Source: Streptomyces violaceoruber
GTDB taxonomy: Bacteria; Actinomycetota; Actinomycetes; Streptomycetales; Streptomycetaceae
NCBI GenBank assembly: GCA_000720805.1
Contig: JODI01000025.1
Coordinates: 1-64,000 of the forward strand
Direction of reading: 5' to 3'
DNA length: 64,000 nt
A model generated the notes under the pieces. The model worked only from the letters and a program-made list of their open reading frames with translations, had not been told where the DNA came from and did not search any database. Made by a program: the position numbers and the translations under genes. Of the stretch, positions 63,236 to 64,000 are shown piece after piece. The number at the start of each line of letters is the position of its first letter. The first letter of the stretch is position 1.

Positions 63236-64000
63236 GGGTGCTCCTTGCTGGTGCCCGCCACCACGTTGCCATGACGGTTCGCGGTGGCGCCGGAGCGCAG
63301 TCGACGGCGGGCGGAGTACCCGGCGAAGCCGACTGCGAGCAGCAGCGTGACGCCGTTGAACAGCGGGGTGACCCAGAACTGCGCGCCGAGCTGGCCGATG
63401 CCGGCCAGCCCGATGGCGAGGACGGCGACCGCCACGAGAGTGCCCAGGGCGTTGGGGCGACCGGGCCTGATCGCGGTGGAGCCGAGCAGGGCCCCGACGA
63501 AGGCCGGCAGGAGGTAGTCCAGACCGACGCTGGGGTTGCCGATCTGCTGCTGAGCGGCGAGCAGGACGCCGGCGAAGCTGACGATCAGACCGGACAGGGT
63601 GAACGCGCAGACGCTGTAGCGCCGTGTGGGAATGCCGACCAGATCGGCGGCGCGGGGGTTCGCGCCGATGACATAGAGGTAGCGGCCCAGCGGCAGGCGT
63701 TCCAGCAGCAGCCAGAGCACGAAGGTCAGCGCCAGGACGTAGAACGCGGGCACCGGCAGGCCGAGGAACGTGGAGTCGTAGAGGTCGGTGAAGGCCGGCG
63801 GCAGTCCGTCCGGCCCGGGGACGACGCGGGTGCCGCCGGTGATCCAGCCGGTGACGGCGTACAGGACGCTGCCGGTGCCGAGGGTGGCGATGAAGGAGTC
63901 GATCCGCGCGAACTCGACGACGACGCCGTTGACGACACCGACCACCGCCCCGCCCACCAGGACCACCGAGCAGGCGAGCGGCCACGGCCAGCCGGTGCTG
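63232..64000 (-). CDS. Second CUT2-type ABC permease (5' end beyond window)
   Basis: At least 255 residues visible, cut at the right edge; the reading frame is open to base 64000. FARIDSFIATLGTGSVLYAVTG, GRYLYVIGANPRAADLVGIPTRRY and LSGLIVSFAGVLLAAQQQIGNPSVGLDYLLPAFVGALLG are CUT2 permease features. Presumably an ATPase gene lies just to the right. The operon converges on the Rieske operon. Confidence 0.9.
   Translation of the reverse strand, partial: STGWPWPLACSVVLVGGAVVGVVNGVVVEFARIDSFIATLGTGSVLYAVTGWITGGTRVVPGPDGLPPAFTDLYDSTFLGLPVPAFYVLALTFVLWLLLERLPLGRYLYVIGANPRAADLVGIPTRRYSVCAFTLSGLIVSFAGVLLAAQQQIGNPSVGLDYLLPAFVGALLGSTAIRPGRPNALGTLVAVAVLAIGLAGIGQLGAQFWVTPLFNGVTLLLAVGFAGYSARRRLRSGATANRHGNVVAGTSKEHP

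Overview
The window is very GC-rich, third codon positions are almost always G or C, and GTG starts, Tat signals and a type II polyketide (spore-pigment) locus are present. Together these point to a Streptomyces or close relative, probably an accessory or arm-proximal stretch of the chromosome. I saw no rRNA, tRNA or CRISPR array. Roughly 60 protein genes are supported, plus three broken loci and several very strong hairpin terminators.

Layout. 0-4.3 kb: secreted DUF4142 protein, DUF485/ActP-type monocarboxylate symporter pair, YceI protein. 4.4-9.3 kb: secreted M19-dipeptidase-like enzyme with a discoidin domain, TetR regulator, membrane-anchored CDP-glycerol glycerophosphotransferase-like protein. 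9.4-17.7 kb: lipoprotein; Tat-exported CE2-like esterase behind a perfect CebR-type (cellobiose) operator; translationally coupled lipid kinase and PAP2 phosphatase; Tat-exported protein; a 62-residue secreted peptide; a lone molybdo-hydroxylase FAD subunit; DUF2071. 18-26 kb: frameshifted Streptomyces-type small protein, then LysR regulator, FUSC exporter, AEC carrier and two malic enzymes, an organic-acid module. 26.2-37.2 kb: beta-helix protein, O-methyltransferase, and a complete whiE-like type II PKS (SchA/CurD protein, cupin, KS, CLF, ACP, aromatase/cyclase, TcmI-like cyclase). Its FAD hydroxylase is separated from the rest by a class F sortase and a likely sortase substrate. 37.3-37.8 kb: decayed operon fragment. 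37.9-43 kb: formamidase group (DUF1097, MetX-like hydrolase, FmdA, FmdB, an AmiC-like binding protein without signal peptide) divergent from a MarR regulator. 43-64 kb: a catabolic island with ferredoxin reductase, thiolase, histidine phosphatase, acyl-CoA synthetase, acyl-CoA dehydrogenase, SDR, ThuA, alcohol dehydrogenase, a CUT2-type ABC importer, Rieske oxygenase, [2Fe-2S] ferredoxin, a 72-residue unknown, an MDR reductase, and a second CUT2-type importer running off the right edge. This island is interrupted at 50.6-53.6 kb by an MFS/AraC pair, a broken SDR and transposase remnants.

How it fits together (inference). The 43-64 kb genes read as import of an unknown organic compound by CUT2-like transporters, oxygenation by the Rieske system, dehydrogenase/reductase steps, CoA activation and beta-oxidation-like cleavage by the thiolase. 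The formamidase block would release ammonia from short amides. The PKS block should give an aromatic spore pigment, here possibly O-methylated. Start codons were chosen by eye from ribosome-binding sites and overlaps; promoters and operators are proposals except where the motif is exact.
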